A stretch of 64,000 bases of DNA. Origin: [Leptolyngbya] sp. PCC 7376 (GTDB lineage Bacteria; Cyanobacteriota; Cyanobacteriia; Cyanobacteriales; MRBY01). Under the pieces are notes generated by a model that ran no database searches, had not been told where the DNA came from, and saw nothing but the letters and a program-made list of their open reading frames with translations. Positions 27,467-37,531 of this stretch are shown in pieces. A program made the translations under genes and the position numbers. The stretch spans positions 4,262,036 through 4,326,035 of the forward strand of contig NC_019683.1 of assembly GCF_000316605.1 (NCBI RefSeq), read 5' to 3'. The stretch's first letter is position 1; each line of letters opens with the position of its first letter.

Positions 27467-29785
27467 TTAGCTAACGCCTTTCTTCAACATCCACTGCTTA
27501 AAGCTCACAGGGCTCGTAATCCCCTCGTCCACCATGCGGGAATTACAGGAGTGAGCCGCTTCAATAAAGAGACGTGCTTCTTCAACAAGTTGCTGGGCAC
27601 GATCTACAGAAGCAGGAGCCTTATCTTCTAGAGCAGCAAAGAAATACTGAGCAAACTTACCTTTCGCAAAGGGGTCAAAGAAGAGTTGCGTATCGTAAAA
27701 ATACTTACGGAATTCCGCTGCAACAACTTCAGGATCATCTTTAATGTCGATGTTCTGGAATTTAATTAGGGCTTGGGCTGCGCTCACCATTGAGGCGATC
27801 GCCTTATCCGCAGCCTGTTGAATATTGCCATTTTGAGGCTCTTCATCGAGTAGGACTGTTGCATCAAAGTGAAGACTTTCCGCATCAGCCATACTGAAAT
27901 CAGTAAGGGTTACAACTTCACCCGCACATTCCCCAATACCAATATCACCGAGGGTAAACTCACGGCTATCAGCCCAATCAGAATAGAACGACTTATCCTC
28001 TTCATAGCTGGGAACCTCAGTAAACGGCTTGAGGCGATCCTTCATTTCCTTACGGCCAATGCGGTTAAAGAAAGCAGGGAATTTCTCATCACCTTGGCGT
28101 TCTTTCATGAAAGTATCAACTAAGAATTCCACCACATCAGGGATACGCTTGGAAGGCAAAACACCCATTGATTTGCCATAGGTAGAGGCGTTATTGTCCC
28201 ATGCTCCACCAAGTACAAGGTTAAAGTGAGGGACACGGCGACGTTGAATGCGACGACTAGAACCGTAGAAACCAATCTCTGCAACCATATGCTGAGAACA
28301 AGAGTTAAAGCAGCCGCTAATCTTAATGCGAATATCCTTAATGGCTTGGTTATACTGCCAACCCTTTACAGCCATCCGACGACTTAACTCACCAGCCAAA
28401 CCACGGGAGCTACCAATACCGAGCTTACAAGTGTCAGTACCAGGACAAGCAGTGATGTCGATAATGGATTGAGCGCCACCATGGTGCATATTGATCGCTT
28501 TTAGATCCATATAGAGCGCGGGTAAGTCGGCCTCATGTACCCAACGGATTAAAACGTTCTGTTCAACAGTTGTCCGAATCGTGTCATTTGTATATTTCCG
28601 AACGATATCGGCTAAACCACGGAACTGAGGAGATGTTGCATCACCAAGGGGTAGAGAAACCGCCACGGTGATATAGCCATCTTGACGTTGAGGGTAGAGG
28701 TTTGTCGTTTTCCACTTCTCATAAGCATCAGTGTCATCCACTGTTGAGCCAGGAGATACAGGTTCTGCTTTACCGCTTTCTTGGTAAGTGGAGAGCTTTT
28801 CAATCCATGAAGTCCAACCTGGATCAGGTTCAATAATTTTGCGTTCTTCTTCGACTAAGCGACGGAATTCATCGAGACCCAGTTTTTGGATGAGGAATTT
28901 AATACGAGCCTTGTTACGGTTTTGCTTTTCACCGAGACGAGCAAAGACACGGAAAATTGCTTGGGAGAGGGGGAAGATTTCTTCGAGGGGAACGAAGTCA
29001 GAATAGAGCTTGGCAAGGAATGGTACAGAACCAAGACCACCACCCACAAATGTTTTGAAGCCTTTAACTTCGACGCCATCAATAACCTTTGTCTTAGCAA
29101 TAAAGCCAAGGTCATGCATGGATGTCAAACCGCAGGGATTGTCTTCACAACCGGAGAAGGCAATTTTGAGTTTACGTCCAAAGTCTTGGATATCACGGTG
29201 TCCGAGGAAAAAGTCTGTAAGTTCTTGGGCATGGCCAGAGACATCAAAAACTTCGTCATGGCAAACGCCAGCGAGAGGACAAGCAGTCACATTACGGACA
29301 GAGTTACCACAGGCTTCCCGAACAGTGATGCCCACTGCCGCCAAACGACGGTGCATGTCAGGAATATTGTCGAGGGACAGGAAATGAAGTTGAATGTCCT
29401 GACGGGTAGTGATGTGAATAATATTGTCGGAATATTCTTCGCAGATATCTGCAATCAGATCCATCTGCTCGGCAGTCATGCCACCATAGGGAATTTTGAT
29501 GCGCTGCATTCCCGGTGCTTGCCATTTTGTATCAGGGCCTTTCGTTAGTTCTGTGCGAGGGAAAGGAATAGGCTTAGGTTTTTCGCCATCGTTCCGAAAA
29601 CCGTTGTCATAGCGCTGTCCATAGGCTCCCCGGCGCAATCGCAGCTCGGCAAAGACCTTTTCATCTAGCTTGTTTTGACGGCGCAACGCCATTTGATTCT
29701 CGAATGTATCGATTTCCTCAGCCATCTGTGGGGTGATGCGATCGCCAAGAACGTCTTTCCAAGTTTTGGTAGTTGTCGTGGTCAT
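27467..29785 (-). CDS. sir: Ferredoxin-type sulfite (nitrite/sulfite) reductase
   Basis: Siroheme/4Fe-4S enzyme that reduces sulfite to sulfide with six electrons from ferredoxin. Two pseudo-symmetric halves. Cluster cysteines lie in TACPGTDTC near residue 448 and GCFNSC near 491. The first half also keeps TACPLAGVC near 166 and SGCEDNPC near 213, an unusual second set of four cysteines. A C-terminal extension of about 150 residues follows the catalytic part. The ATG at 29785 (MTTTTTKTWKDVLGD) is preferred over one 23 codons upstream, because it starts at the conserved part. Nitrite as substrate cannot be excluded. Confidence 0.88.
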   Translation of the reverse strand: MTTTTTKTWKDVLGDRITPQMAEEIDTFENQMALRRQNKLDEKVFAELRLRRGAYGQRYDNGFRNDGEKPKPIPFPRTELTKGPDTKWQAPGMQRIKIPYGGMTAEQMDLIADICEEYSDNIIHITTRQDIQLHFLSLDNIPDMHRRLAAVGITVREACGNSVRNVTACPLAGVCHDEVFDVSGHAQELTDFFLGHRDIQDFGRKLKIAFSGCEDNPCGLTSMHDLGFIAKTKVIDGVEVKGFKTFVGGGLGSVPFLAKLYSDFVPLEEIFPLSQAIFRVFARLGEKQNRNKARIKFLIQKLGLDEFRRLVEEERKIIEPDPGWTSWIEKLSTYQESGKAEPVSPGSTVDDTDAYEKWKTTNLYPQRQDGYITVAVSLPLGDATSPQFRGLADIVRKYTNDTIRTTVEQNVLIRWVHEADLPALYMDLKAINMHHGGAQSIIDITACPGTDTCKLGIGSSRGLAGELSRRMAVKGWQYNQAIKDIRIKISGCFNSCSQHMVAEIGFYGSSRRIQRRRVPHFNLVLGGAWDNNASTYGKSMGVLPSKRIPDVVEFLVDTFMKERQGDEKFPAFFNRIGRKEMKDRLKPFTEVPSYEEDKSFYSDWADSREFTLGDIGIGECAGEVVTLTDFSMADAESLHFDATVLLDEEPQNGNIQQAADKAIASMVSAAQALIKFQNIDIKDDPEVVAAEFRKYFYDTQLFFDPFAKGKFAQYFFAALEDKAPASVDRAQQLVEEARLFIEAAHSCNSRMVDEGITSPVSFKQWMLKKGVS

Positions 29786-30039
29786 AGAGTTTCTTCTAGA
29801 TTTTGAGCTGGTAGGGCTGCCTGTGAGGGAGCAGGCATATGAGTTCGGTATCACTTTTTACCGGAGATATTTTTTCCGGATGTACTATGGTGACACAAAA
29901 ATCTGGTGTAAAGAACAGTTCTGACAAAATCTGTAATTTTGACCACAGTTTGTAACTTGACACCATGCTGGCAGGGGCGATCGCCTCCCATTTGATGGCA
30001 GGGTTCCTGGCAAATTTTTTATCTCAATGGTTTTGGTGT

Positions 30040-33000
30040 TTAGGCTTGAGTTTCCTGCGGCATATGGGACGACGCACGGAAGGGTCTAATCAAAAATTGC
30101 GTCAGGTTATAGATATAGGTAAACAGCACTGGTACAACGACCAACGTTAAGACTGTCGAGGTGCTAAACCCTCCAATCACGGCGATCGCCATTGGACTGC
30201 GAGTTGCACCATCAGCCCCTAATTCCAAGGCAATGGGCATCATCCCGGCAATGGTGGAAATGGACGTCATACAAATCGGGCGGAGACGAGAAACCCCAGC
30301 CTCCAAAAGCGATTGCCGCAAGCTTTTACCTTCCTGCACTCCAGCAAGGGTAAAGTCCACCAGCAAAATTGCGTTCTTTGTCACCAAACCCATCAGCAGG
30401 ACAATACCAATCAGTGCGAAAAGTCCTAATTCCTTTTGAGTAATCAATAGACCAATCAACGCACCACCAATGGATAAAGGTAGGGCAGACAGGATGCCAA
30501 GAGGATACAAAAAGTTGTTGTAGAGCAAGACCAAGATGGCGTAGATACAAATAATCGCAGCGCTTAATGCAGTCAAAAAGCGGCTAAAAATATCCCGCAT
30601 AATCTCTGCATCACCGGAAGGCTCGAGAGTAACGGCAGGGGGGAGAGGACTCATCACGGGCAGAGCATTCACTTGTGCAAAGGCATCACCAAGGGCCACT
30701 CCCTGTAAGTTTGCGCCAACTTCTACCTGACGGAAACGATTGAAGCGGTCAATCTGAGCGGAGCCACTGCCCAACCGCAAATCAGCAACAGCGGCGAGGG
30801 GAACCATCTCTCCGGTGCTACTTGGTACGAGCAGGTTTTTCAACGTGTCGATGTCCTGACGTTTTTCAGGGGCAAGCTGTACACGAATCGGAATTTGGCG
30901 ATCGCTCAAATTAAATTTCGGCAAATTAAAGTCTTGGTCACCAATCAGCGCTAAAGAAGCCGTTTGGGAAATCGCTGCAACGGAAACACCTAAATCCGCC
31001 GCTCGTTGGGGGTTTGGTTTAATAATCAATTCGGGCTTAACGAGACTGGCGCTCGAGGCAATTTCCACTAAACCGGAAATGCTTGCCATCTGCTGCTCTA
31101 GGGTTTGGGCTGTTTCGACAAGAGTTGTGGCATCCTCACTCTTCAAAATAATCGTTAAATCTTTTGAGGTTCCCCCAGCACTATTACTACGGAAAGCCAC
31201 ACGCGCACCAGGTATTTTGCGGAATTCTGTGCGCATTCCCTGTTCAAATTCTCTTTGGGAAATACGTTCTTTTTTGTCGATCAGATTGACGTAAATTAAA
31301 CCGCTATTGATGTTGTCCGCTGTTGCTAAAACACTCTTGACAGCAGGATTTTCGCGGAGGCGATCGCCCACAAATCCCATCACTCTTTTACTGTCGTCAA
31401 GGGTTGAGCCGGGAGGCAAGTCAAAGGACACCACACTAATGCCTGTGTCACTCGTACTGAACAATCCTTTTGGGATAAAGGGTACAAGCTGCAAACTGCC
31501 AACGAAAAAGGCGAAGGCAATAAGCAACGTTGTGATGCGATGACGGAGTGCCCAGGTCAAAATATTGCGGTAGGTGCCAGGTTGATTATCTGCGTTGAAA
31601 CCATCGAGCTTCGATTTGAGTAAATAAGCACTCAACATTGGTGTCATGGTCGTGGCCACGAGGGTCGAAAACATCGTCGATACGGCAACGGTTACACCAA
31701 ACGGTTGGAAGAATTGGCCAGGAACCCCCCCCATAAAGGCAACGGGCAAAAATACCGCCACAATTGTTGCAGTGGTTGCGACAACGGCCAGACCGATTTC
31801 CATCGCGCCATCAATCGCCGCCTGAAAGGGTCGTTTACCCATCTGCAAATGTTGGTCGATATTTTCGATCATACAAATCGCATCATCAACCAAATTACCA
31901 ATCGCCAACGCCAATGCCAGCAATGTCATGCCATTGAGCGTATAGTCCAGCGATCGCATCACGAAAAAGGTGGGAATGATCGATAGAGGTAGAGCGGTTG
32001 CGGTGATAAGGGTCGCACGCCAATCTTTCAGAAAAATACCTACCGTCATTACTGTCAAAATACAACCCGCTACAAGGGCTAAAACGGTACCGTCATAGGA
32101 GGCTTTAATTTCATCAGCACGAGTGAAAATGAGTTGGAATTTCAGGTCATCAGGTAAAGTTTTTTCGAGTTTGGCGATCGCCTTTCTGATGCCCTGATCA
32201 ACCCCAAAAGTTGTACTACCCGGACTCCGCCAAACCGAGAATGCAACCACTGGTGCATCATCCAAAGTCGCAGCTACACGAGGTTCTCTGAAACTATCTT
32301 CCACTCGTCCTAAGGCTTGTAGCGCAACGGTATCGCCATTAGGGAGAGTGATGGGATATTGCTGGAGTTCTTGAATATTTTTAGCGCTACCAAGAGTCCG
32401 AACATTCTGCTCACTGCCGCCCAGTTCTACCCGTCCACCCGGACGATTGAGATTAAACCGCGCAATCTGGTCATTCACCTGTGAAGCCGAAATTCCCAAG
32501 CCTTGCAAAAGCTGAGGGTCGAGATCCACCCGAATTTCGCGGTCAAGTCCCCCTAAACGCCGAATCTCTGCCACGCCTTTGACATTAACGAGTTCACGTC
32601 CCACTTTCCGGTCAATCAGATCGCTAAGCTCTTCGACACTCCGTTTCTCTGACGAAAACGAATAAGTCATTACCGAGCCACCCGCAAATTCCAGTTCTCG
32701 TACCACCGGATCGGTAATATCTTGTGGCAATGATGTCCGAATTTCGGCGATCGCATTCCGCACATCATTGGTGGCTTGGTCGGTATCGGTGCCTATTTCA
32801 AAGTTAATAATCGTCTGGGAGCTACCATCAGTCACAGTCGAAGTGAGCTGATCAATATCAGCCAAACTCGCCACCGCATCCTCAATTTTTTTTGTAATCT
32901 CTGTTTCAATCTCTTCTGGGGCTGCGCCGGGCTGCGACACATTAATAATCACTGCCGAGACATCCACATTTGGCGTATTGTCAATGCCTAAATTAAAAAA

Positions 33001-33090
33001 TGAATAGAGCCCCACAATGCTCAAAATGATGAAAGCCATAAGGGTCGGCACGGGATTTTTTATCGACCAAGCAGAGACATGAAAGGACAT
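30040..33090 (-). CDS. RND-family efflux pump (AcrB/HAE1 type)
   Basis: 1016 residues with twelve membrane helices and two large periplasmic loops. Typical starts are present: [23 protein letters not shown] for helix 1 and an [18 protein letters not shown]-like pore loop. In helix 4 the segment [20 protein letters not shown] carries the Asp-Asp pair used for proton relay in AcrB-like pumps. Exports drugs, metals or lipids by H+ antiport. The membrane fusion protein and outer membrane channel are not adjacent. Confidence 0.92.
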   Translation of the reverse strand: MSFHVSAWSIKNPVPTLMAFIILSIVGLYSFFNLGIDNTPNVDVSAVIINVSQPGAAPEEIETEITKKIEDAVASLADIDQLTSTVTDGSSQTIINFEIGTDTDQATNDVRNAIAEIRTSLPQDITDPVVRELEFAGGSVMTYSFSSEKRSVEELSDLIDRKVGRELVNVKGVAEIRRLGGLDREIRVDLDPQLLQGLGISASQVNDQIARFNLNRPGGRVELGGSEQNVRTLGSAKNIQELQQYPITLPNGDTVALQALGRVEDSFREPRVAATLDDAPVVAFSVWRSPGSTTFGVDQGIRKAIAKLEKTLPDDLKFQLIFTRADEIKASYDGTVLALVAGCILTVMTVGIFLKDWRATLITATALPLSIIPTFFVMRSLDYTLNGMTLLALALAIGNLVDDAICMIENIDQHLQMGKRPFQAAIDGAMEIGLAVVATTATIVAVFLPVAFMGGVPGQFFQPFGVTVAVSTMFSTLVATTMTPMLSAYLLKSKLDGFNADNQPGTYRNILTWALRHRITTLLIAFAFFVGSLQLVPFIPKGLFSTSDTGISVVSFDLPPGSTLDDSKRVMGFVGDRLRENPAVKSVLATADNINSGLIYVNLIDKKERISQREFEQGMRTEFRKIPGARVAFRSNSAGGTSKDLTIILKSEDATTLVETAQTLEQQMASISGLVEIASSASLVKPELIIKPNPQRAADLGVSVAAISQTASLALIGDQDFNLPKFNLSDRQIPIRVQLAPEKRQDIDTLKNLLVPSSTGEMVPLAAVADLRLGSGSAQIDRFNRFRQVEVGANLQGVALGDAFAQVNALPVMSPLPPAVTLEPSGDAEIMRDIFSRFLTALSAAIICIYAILVLLYNNFLYPLGILSALPLSIGGALIGLLITQKELGLFALIGIVLLMGLVTKNAILLVDFTLAGVQEGKSLRQSLLEAGVSRLRPICMTSISTIAGMMPIALELGADGATRSPMAIAVIGGFSTSTVLTLVVVPVLFTYIYNLTQFLIRPFRASSHMPQETQA

Positions 33091-33323
33091 AGCAGCGGTA
33101 AATGTTGCGGTTTGTTACAAGCTCTATTGTAGGCATACTCGTATCGCTTCTGGGGGCATTGTCAACTTAACTGAAGGTTTTAGGAATGTAGCCACTATTT
33201 TTCTACAAGGACGGCTGTTCCTGATTTAGAAGATTCTGTCAGAGTTGAGTTGTCAAAATAGGTTTGAATGTGACCGTCTGATATTGTTTGAGTCAACTTA
33301 AACCATCGCTCTCAAACCGTTCT

Positions 33324-34142
33324 ATGGACTGCCCTCATTGTGACTCGACAAGATTTTCAGTCCTACAACGAAAGACTAACCTTGGTTACGATCGCTTTCA
33401 GTGTAAAACTTGCCATCGCACCTATAACGAGCGCACTGCAACACCTTTCAATTTCATTGAAGTGCCTACAGACATTATCTTCGAAGTGTTATTCGTTCGA
33501 GTCAGATATAAACTCAGCTATCGAGATGTCGCTGAATTCTATTTGCTTCGCGGATTTCAATTCAGCCATGAAACTGTTCGGGACTGGGAGGAGCGTTTCC
33601 TGCCTTATTTCACCGAACACATTCGAGAAAAACGACGAGGAAAAATAGGGCAAGTCTGGTTTGTTGATGAAACTTATGTCAAAGTTTCTGGGCGATGGTG
33701 CTATCTATACCGTGGCATTGATCAAGATGGCAATCTTGTGGATGTGAGGCTCTCTGATAAACGGGACATGGCAGGGACTAAAGCCTTTTTTGAAATGGCC
33801 AGAGAGATATCAGGGGAAAGTCCCGAGCAAGTCTTTACTGATGGTCTTAAGTCATACCCCAGAGCCATTGATGAAGAATTAGGAAAAGAGGTGGAGCATC
33901 AAGTGATTGGCTGTCAGGGTAATCCAGTGGAGCAAAGTCATCGTGGCCAGAAAGACCGATATTATCCGACTCTTGGATTTGGAGCCTTGGAATCAGCCCA
34001 GAGATTCTGTCAGGCTTTTGATGAGGTGAATAATGTTCTGAGACCTCGTCGTCAAATGGGAGAAGTAGTGTCTTCGTCTGAACGAAGAGATAGGTTTCTC
34101 CAAAGAATCGAAGCATTACACAGCATTTTCAATGCCGCTTAA
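33324..34142 (+). CDS. IS6-family transposase with N-terminal zinc ribbon
   Basis: DDE transposase. N-terminal CPHC and CKTC pairs form a zinc ribbon, then a helix-turn-helix-like LSYRDVAEFYLLRGFQFSHETV and the catalytic core: D in VWFVDETY, D in VFTDGLKSY and E in NPVEQSHRG. It is the IS6 (IS26-like) fold. The frame is open from a TTG at 33288, but the ATG at 33324 gives a natural start (MDCPHCDSTRF). I could not define its terminal inverted repeats with confidence, so the element's ends are unknown. Confidence 0.85.
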   Translation: MDCPHCDSTRFSVLQRKTNLGYDRFQCKTCHRTYNERTATPFNFIEVPTDIIFEVLFVRVRYKLSYRDVAEFYLLRGFQFSHETVRDWEERFLPYFTEHIREKRRGKIGQVWFVDETYVKVSGRWCYLYRGIDQDGNLVDVRLSDKRDMAGTKAFFEMAREISGESPEQVFTDGLKSYPRAIDEELGKEVEHQVIGCQGNPVEQSHRGQKDRYYPTLGFGALESAQRFCQAFDEVNNVLRPRRQMGEVVSSSERRDRFLQRIEALHSIFNAA

Positions 34143-34458
34143 CAACAGGCTTATCGAAGAAAAATGATGTTTCGTCTTGGATGCCAACTTGGCTACCCAA
34201 TCCTGACATTTTCATATTCTGAACAAATAAACGTACTTGAGCCTCTGCTGCTTAAAGAATTTGGCGGTTGCTCATCTTTTGCAGGGCAGATTACAACAAT
34301 CAAATGTTCCGAGGATAACGGTCTGATCCGTGAGGTTCTTGAACAAGACGGACTAGGACGTATACTCGTGGTTGATGGTGGTGGCTCATTAAAACGTGCT
34401 TTAGTAGATGCCGAATTAGCATCAATAGCAGAAGAAGGTAGTGATGCACAAGTAATGG

Positions 34459-34880
34459 TCATAACTGAAGAGAGAGATTATAGTGTCTGAGAAAATAGAC
34501 CACTGCTCCAATGTGGTTTTCCCACTTCTTCGAGAAGGAAAGTGCCTGACGGACTAAGCGGGACGTTCTCTGACGTAGAGTGTTGTTGAATCTCTCAATA
34601 TGATTTGTTTGTCCAGTCTCCTTGCCCACAACTCGATGACGTTTACTCGGTAAGACACAGCCATAGGCATCCCAATAATCGGTGTAGACCAGCGCACACT
34701 GACGATACACAGGAGGCAGAGAATCCCATAATTGTTTCGCAGTCTTTTGACTACGGTCTCCGATGGCATATCCCACCACCTCTCGGGTGTCTCGGTCAAG
34801 AGCCAGCCAAATCCATGCTTTCTCACCTTTACTACCGACAAAAGACCACAATTCATCCATTTCGATGGTCAGTTGCCCTC
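34459..34880 (-). CDS. insB: IS1-family InsB-like catalytic part (frame 2)
   Basis: Catalytic half of the transposase in the -1 frame. Motifs: MDELWSFVG with the first Asp, [10 protein letters not shown] with the second, and [16 protein letters not shown] with the Glu, the IS1-type catalytic signature. An ATG at 34860 would allow separate translation, but homology to the fused reading begins just upstream at the slippery run. The element appears intact and may still be mobile. Confidence 0.85.
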
Positions 34881-35168
34881 TTTTTTTTGAGTCACAGGTA
34901 ACTCGTGAGGCACAGTCTCTAATTTGGCATTGACATAGTACTGTAGCCAGCGCAGAGAGACCCCTGTGGCACGAGTGATACCAGCGAGAGAGAGACGTTC
35001 TAATAGGAGACGGTCAATCAATTGACGAGTGTCAGTTGCAATGGGAGGGTGGGCAGGATGTTCCACAAACTGGCGACCACATTCATGGCAACGATAGCGC
35101 TGCTTTCCCGAATGGGTGTGACCATATTTAATGGTGCTGGGAGACTGACATTGAGGGCAAGTGAGCAC
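34869..35168 (-). CDS. insA: IS1-family InsA-like protein (frame 1)
   Basis: The 99-residue N-terminal transposase part carries a zinc ribbon (CPQC and CHEC) and a helix-turn-helix (LSLAGITRATGVSLRWLQYY). It ends at VTQKKEGN. The run of eight A on the coding strand (34881-34888 on the plus strand as T) is a slippery site: a -1 shift there gives [16 protein letters not shown], joining to the downstream frame as in IS1's InsAB'. Confidence 0.88.
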   Translation of the reverse strand: MLTCPQCQSPSTIKYGHTHSGKQRYRCHECGRQFVEHPAHPPIATDTRQLIDRLLLERLSLAGITRATGVSLRWLQYYVNAKLETVPHELPVTQKKEGN

Positions 35169-35520
35169 GGTGAGACTTGACGTTTAATCTTGCCCCTATT
35201 CTTCCACAACCATTACTAGTGCACCACTACCCAGAAGAAAACGAATGGGAAGGATTGGTTGTTCATGGTTGTGTCAGAGAGGTTGACGCATTGCGAGAAA
35301 TGACCGTAGGAATTCAGGCTGTAGCTTCTATCCCTGTTGGGGCAAGCTCTCAGGGCACTGGCGCAGTAGATGTAGCGATCAACTTTGGTGGTGTAACATT
35401 TCTGCCAGAAGATTACCTTTATGCAGATAGTACTGGAGTTATTCTTTCCCAAGAACGATTGGATGTGCAATTAGAAGTCGATGAGGACGATTTGTTGGCG
35501 AGATAGAATTAAGTTAAAAG

Positions 35521-35601
35521 ATGATCCAAGCAGAAGACGAAGAACATGATCGAGTAAGTGTTGTATTGGCTAACATGAGATCCAAACTGAGTAAAAAGTA
35601 A
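35521..35601 (+). CDS. Very small open frame, 26 codons
   Basis: ATG at 35521 to TAA gives MIQAEDEEHDRVSVVLANMR plus SKLSKK. It lies just after the rraA 3' piece and before the YcxB-like gene. Too short to support firmly. Confidence 0.2.
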   Translation: MIQAEDEEHDRVSVVLANMRSKLSKK

Positions 35602-35629
35602 ACGGGTAATAGTCACTCACTGGATCGAT

Positions 35630-36139
35630 ATGGAAGAAGTACGACTCAAGCTCAATGTTAATGACTATATAGATGCGAACATAATTTGGGCTAGGCAGAG
35701 TGCAGTGATAAAAATCATGCAAGGGCTACTCATAATGGCTGGGATTTACTTTGTGATGAACATTGTGACTTGGGCTATGCGAGGACATATATTCAACACT
35801 TTGCTTCCAGCATTCGGTTTGATTCTTGTGCTTATCTTCGCGTTTCCTGAGCGTCTCCTCTTCCGTGTGCAAGGCAGACTTAGATTTCATCTATGCCGCA
35901 AGCAATATAGTCAAGAACACCTATTTCAGTTCAATGAACAAGACATCAAAATCTACGCAGACACTGAGGATAGGGTGTTGCGATGGTTTGAATACCATGT
36001 AATCACTCCAAGTATGATTTTGATTTTCACAACTCAGGTCACCTTCTATCTCTTACCCAGGAAATATTTCCCGTCAGAGGAGCAATACGAAAGAGTCTGT
36101 GAGATTGTGAGAAACTTCCCTCAAGGTCAAGATGCATAA
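35630..36139 (+). CDS. YcxB-like membrane protein
   Basis: 169 residues with two membrane helices near residues 31-50 and 55-78 and a C-terminal soluble domain that reads YSQEHLFQFNEQDIKIYADTED, then VLRWFEYHVITPSMILIFTTQVTFYLLPRKYF, and ends in EQYERVCEIVRN. This order and the PRKYF-type strand fit the YcxB-like family (PF14317), whose function is unknown. It lies between two IS1-family elements in the HIP1-poor region. ATG at 35630 is the only good start. Confidence 0.72.
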   Translation: MEEVRLKLNVNDYIDANIIWARQSAVIKIMQGLLIMAGIYFVMNIVTWAMRGHIFNTLLPAFGLILVLIFAFPERLLFRVQGRLRFHLCRKQYSQEHLFQFNEQDIKIYADTEDRVLRWFEYHVITPSMILIFTTQVTFYLLPRKYFPSEEQYERVCEIVRNFPQGQDA

Positions 36140-36182
36140 CCAGCAATCAAGGGTGTACTGAGCAAAAAGTATTTAGAAAATG

Positions 36183-36943
36183 GGCGTTGCAGAATAGAGG
36201 TATGAATGGAGGTTGTTGACTCAATGGAATGTCCAGAATGCCAATCTACTCATATCCGTAAGAATGGAAAGAAAAAAGGCAAACAGAATCACATCTGTGT
36301 AGATTGCGGTCGTCAGTTTATCGACCACTATAGTCAGCTCGGCTACTCAAATGCCTTCAAACGTGAATGCCTCAAAATGTATGTCAACGGTATGGGCTTT
36401 CGAGCCATTGAACGGGTGAAAGGAGTGCACCACACTACCGTCATCACTTGGGTCAAACAAGTCGGTGCATTGCTGCCTGATGCTTATGAACCGGAAGAGA
36501 TGCCTCAGGTCGGGGAACTCGATGAACTTCAAACATTCGTCGGTGCTAAAAAAACAAGGTCTGGCTCTGGACAGCAGTAGACCACTTTCAACCAGGTATT
36601 CTTGCTTGGACTATTGGTGACAGAAGTGCAGAGACATTCAAGCCACTATGGGCAATCGTTAGTCTCTGGAGATGCTTCTTTTACGTCACAGATGGCTGGA
36701 AAGTTTATCCCATCTTTGTACCCGATGGGGACCAGATTGTCAGTAAGACCTATATGACTCGAGTCGAAGGAGAGAACACTCGATTGCGGCATTATCTCGC
36801 TCGACTCCATCGAAAGACCTTATGTTATTCAAAGTCTGTGGAAATGTTAGAGCATTCGATTCGATTGCTGATTCACTATCTCAAGTTCTGGGATGTTCCT
36901 ATCCCTCGACCCTCATAGATTCATACCTCAATTCACCAACGCC
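36183..36943 (+). mobile_element. Complete IS1-family element, second type (761 bp)
   Basis: Inverted repeats GGCGTTGCAGAATAGAGGTA (left) and GGCGTTGGTGAATTGAGGTA (right, reverse complement) match in most positions. An 8-bp direct repeat AGAAAATG flanks it at 36175-36182 and 36944-36951. It differs from the rraA-borne element in its ends and its protein. It sits in the gap between the YcxB-like and septum-type genes and breaks no visible gene. Confidence 0.92.
36206..36918 (+). CDS. IS1-family transposase made by -1 frameshift
   Basis: First frame: CPEC/CVDC zinc ribbon, helix-turn-helix FRAIERVKGVHHTTVITWV, and VGELDELQTFVGAKK up to the run of seven A at 36548-36554. Reading it -1 continues with NKVWLWTAVDHFQPGI, VTDGWKVY and RVEGENTRLRHYLARLHR, and stops at 36918; total 237 residues. 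The zero frame stops soon after at a TAG near 36580. Catalytic D, D and E are intact, so the element is probably functional. Confidence 0.9.
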
Positions 36944-37018
36944 AGAAAATGAACATTCAAGTTACTGTTCATCTATTAATCTAACTATTGACGCAACGTA
37001 ATTATCTAGGAGACCGAG

Positions 37019-37486
37019 ATGAAACTTAGACTTATTGTTTTCATAATCAGCCTCATTGGATTCGGTGTCTATAATCACTTCACAAGTGCTAGGCGGGACG
37101 GCAGCGGCGATATTGTCAGCGAAGGGGAAATCGGCTCCTTTGAGATCAAGCAAGGTGATTGCTTCAATAATACAGATTTCTCAAATCTAACCACTCTGCC
37201 TGCTGTGCCTTGCGCAGAACCCCATGATAATGAGGTTTATGCGGTATTCGACATTCCACTACCAACTTATGAGTCTGACGATGAGACCTTTAGGTTGGCA
37301 GTAGAAGCCTGTACTAAACGCTTTGATAATTTTGTTGGCAGGACTTATGAAGATTCCAAGCTTGATATCTTGACGCTCTATCCCACCTTGGCGACCTGGG
37401 AAGAAGGTGACCGTGAAATCGTCTGTGCGGTGTTCGACGTAGATGGCGAAAAGCTGATGGGTACTGCTGAAGGTCTAGGCATATAA
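37019..37486 (+). CDS. Septum-formation-family-like secreted protein
   Basis: 155 residues. N-terminal membrane helix or signal (residues 3-20), then IGSFEIKQGDCFNN and VPCAEPHDNEVYAVFDIP, the two Cys-containing motifs of the Septum_form domain (PF13845), in which the cysteines probably pair. Two further Cys occur in EACTKRFDNFVG and REIVCAVFDV. The domain is best known from actinobacterial envelope proteins; its role here is unknown. Flanked on both sides by IS1-family elements. Confidence 0.7.
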   Translation: MKLRLIVFIISLIGFGVYNHFTSARRDGSGDIVSEGEIGSFEIKQGDCFNNTDFSNLTTLPAVPCAEPHDNEVYAVFDIPLPTYESDDETFRLAVEACTKRFDNFVGRTYEDSKLDILTLYPTLATWEEGDREIVCAVFDVDGEKLMGTAEGLGI

Positions 37487-37531
37487 CGAACCAGAGTAGT
37501 CCCATTACACCAATTTTTTACTGTAATTAAT

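Larger units (their letters stand above)
34437..35231 (-). mobile_element. Complete IS1-family element inserted in rraA (795 bp)
   Basis: Ends are exact: inverted repeats GGTAGTGATGCACAAGTAAT at the left and GGTAGTGGTGCACTAGTAAT (reverse complement) at the right differ at two bases. They are flanked by 8-bp direct repeats CAGAAGAA at 34429-34436 and 35232-35239, the duplication size usual for IS1-like elements. Transposase genes run on the minus strand in two frames. Confidence 0.93.
34181..35506 (+). pseudogene. rraA: rraA (RraA-family protein) split by an IS1-family insertion
   Basis: Two pieces of one RraA-family gene flank an IS. The 5' piece (to 34436) encodes [40 protein letters not shown]; the 3' piece (35240-35506) encodes [27 protein letters not shown]-like and [16 protein letters not shown]. 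Removing the IS and one copy of the CAGAAGAA duplication joins ASIAEE to NEWEG in frame, as in intact RraA. A second possible defect lies at the start: ATG at 34181 ([10 protein letters not shown]) is one frame off the main body near a TTTT run at 34210. RraA proteins regulate RNase E in E. coli; a broad set of homologs are instead aldolases. Confidence 0.88.

Noticed and set aside
33091-34180. Terminal inverted repeats for the IS6 element
   Set aside because: Only short partial matches such as GTTG and TAA were found; no convincing pair or target duplication.
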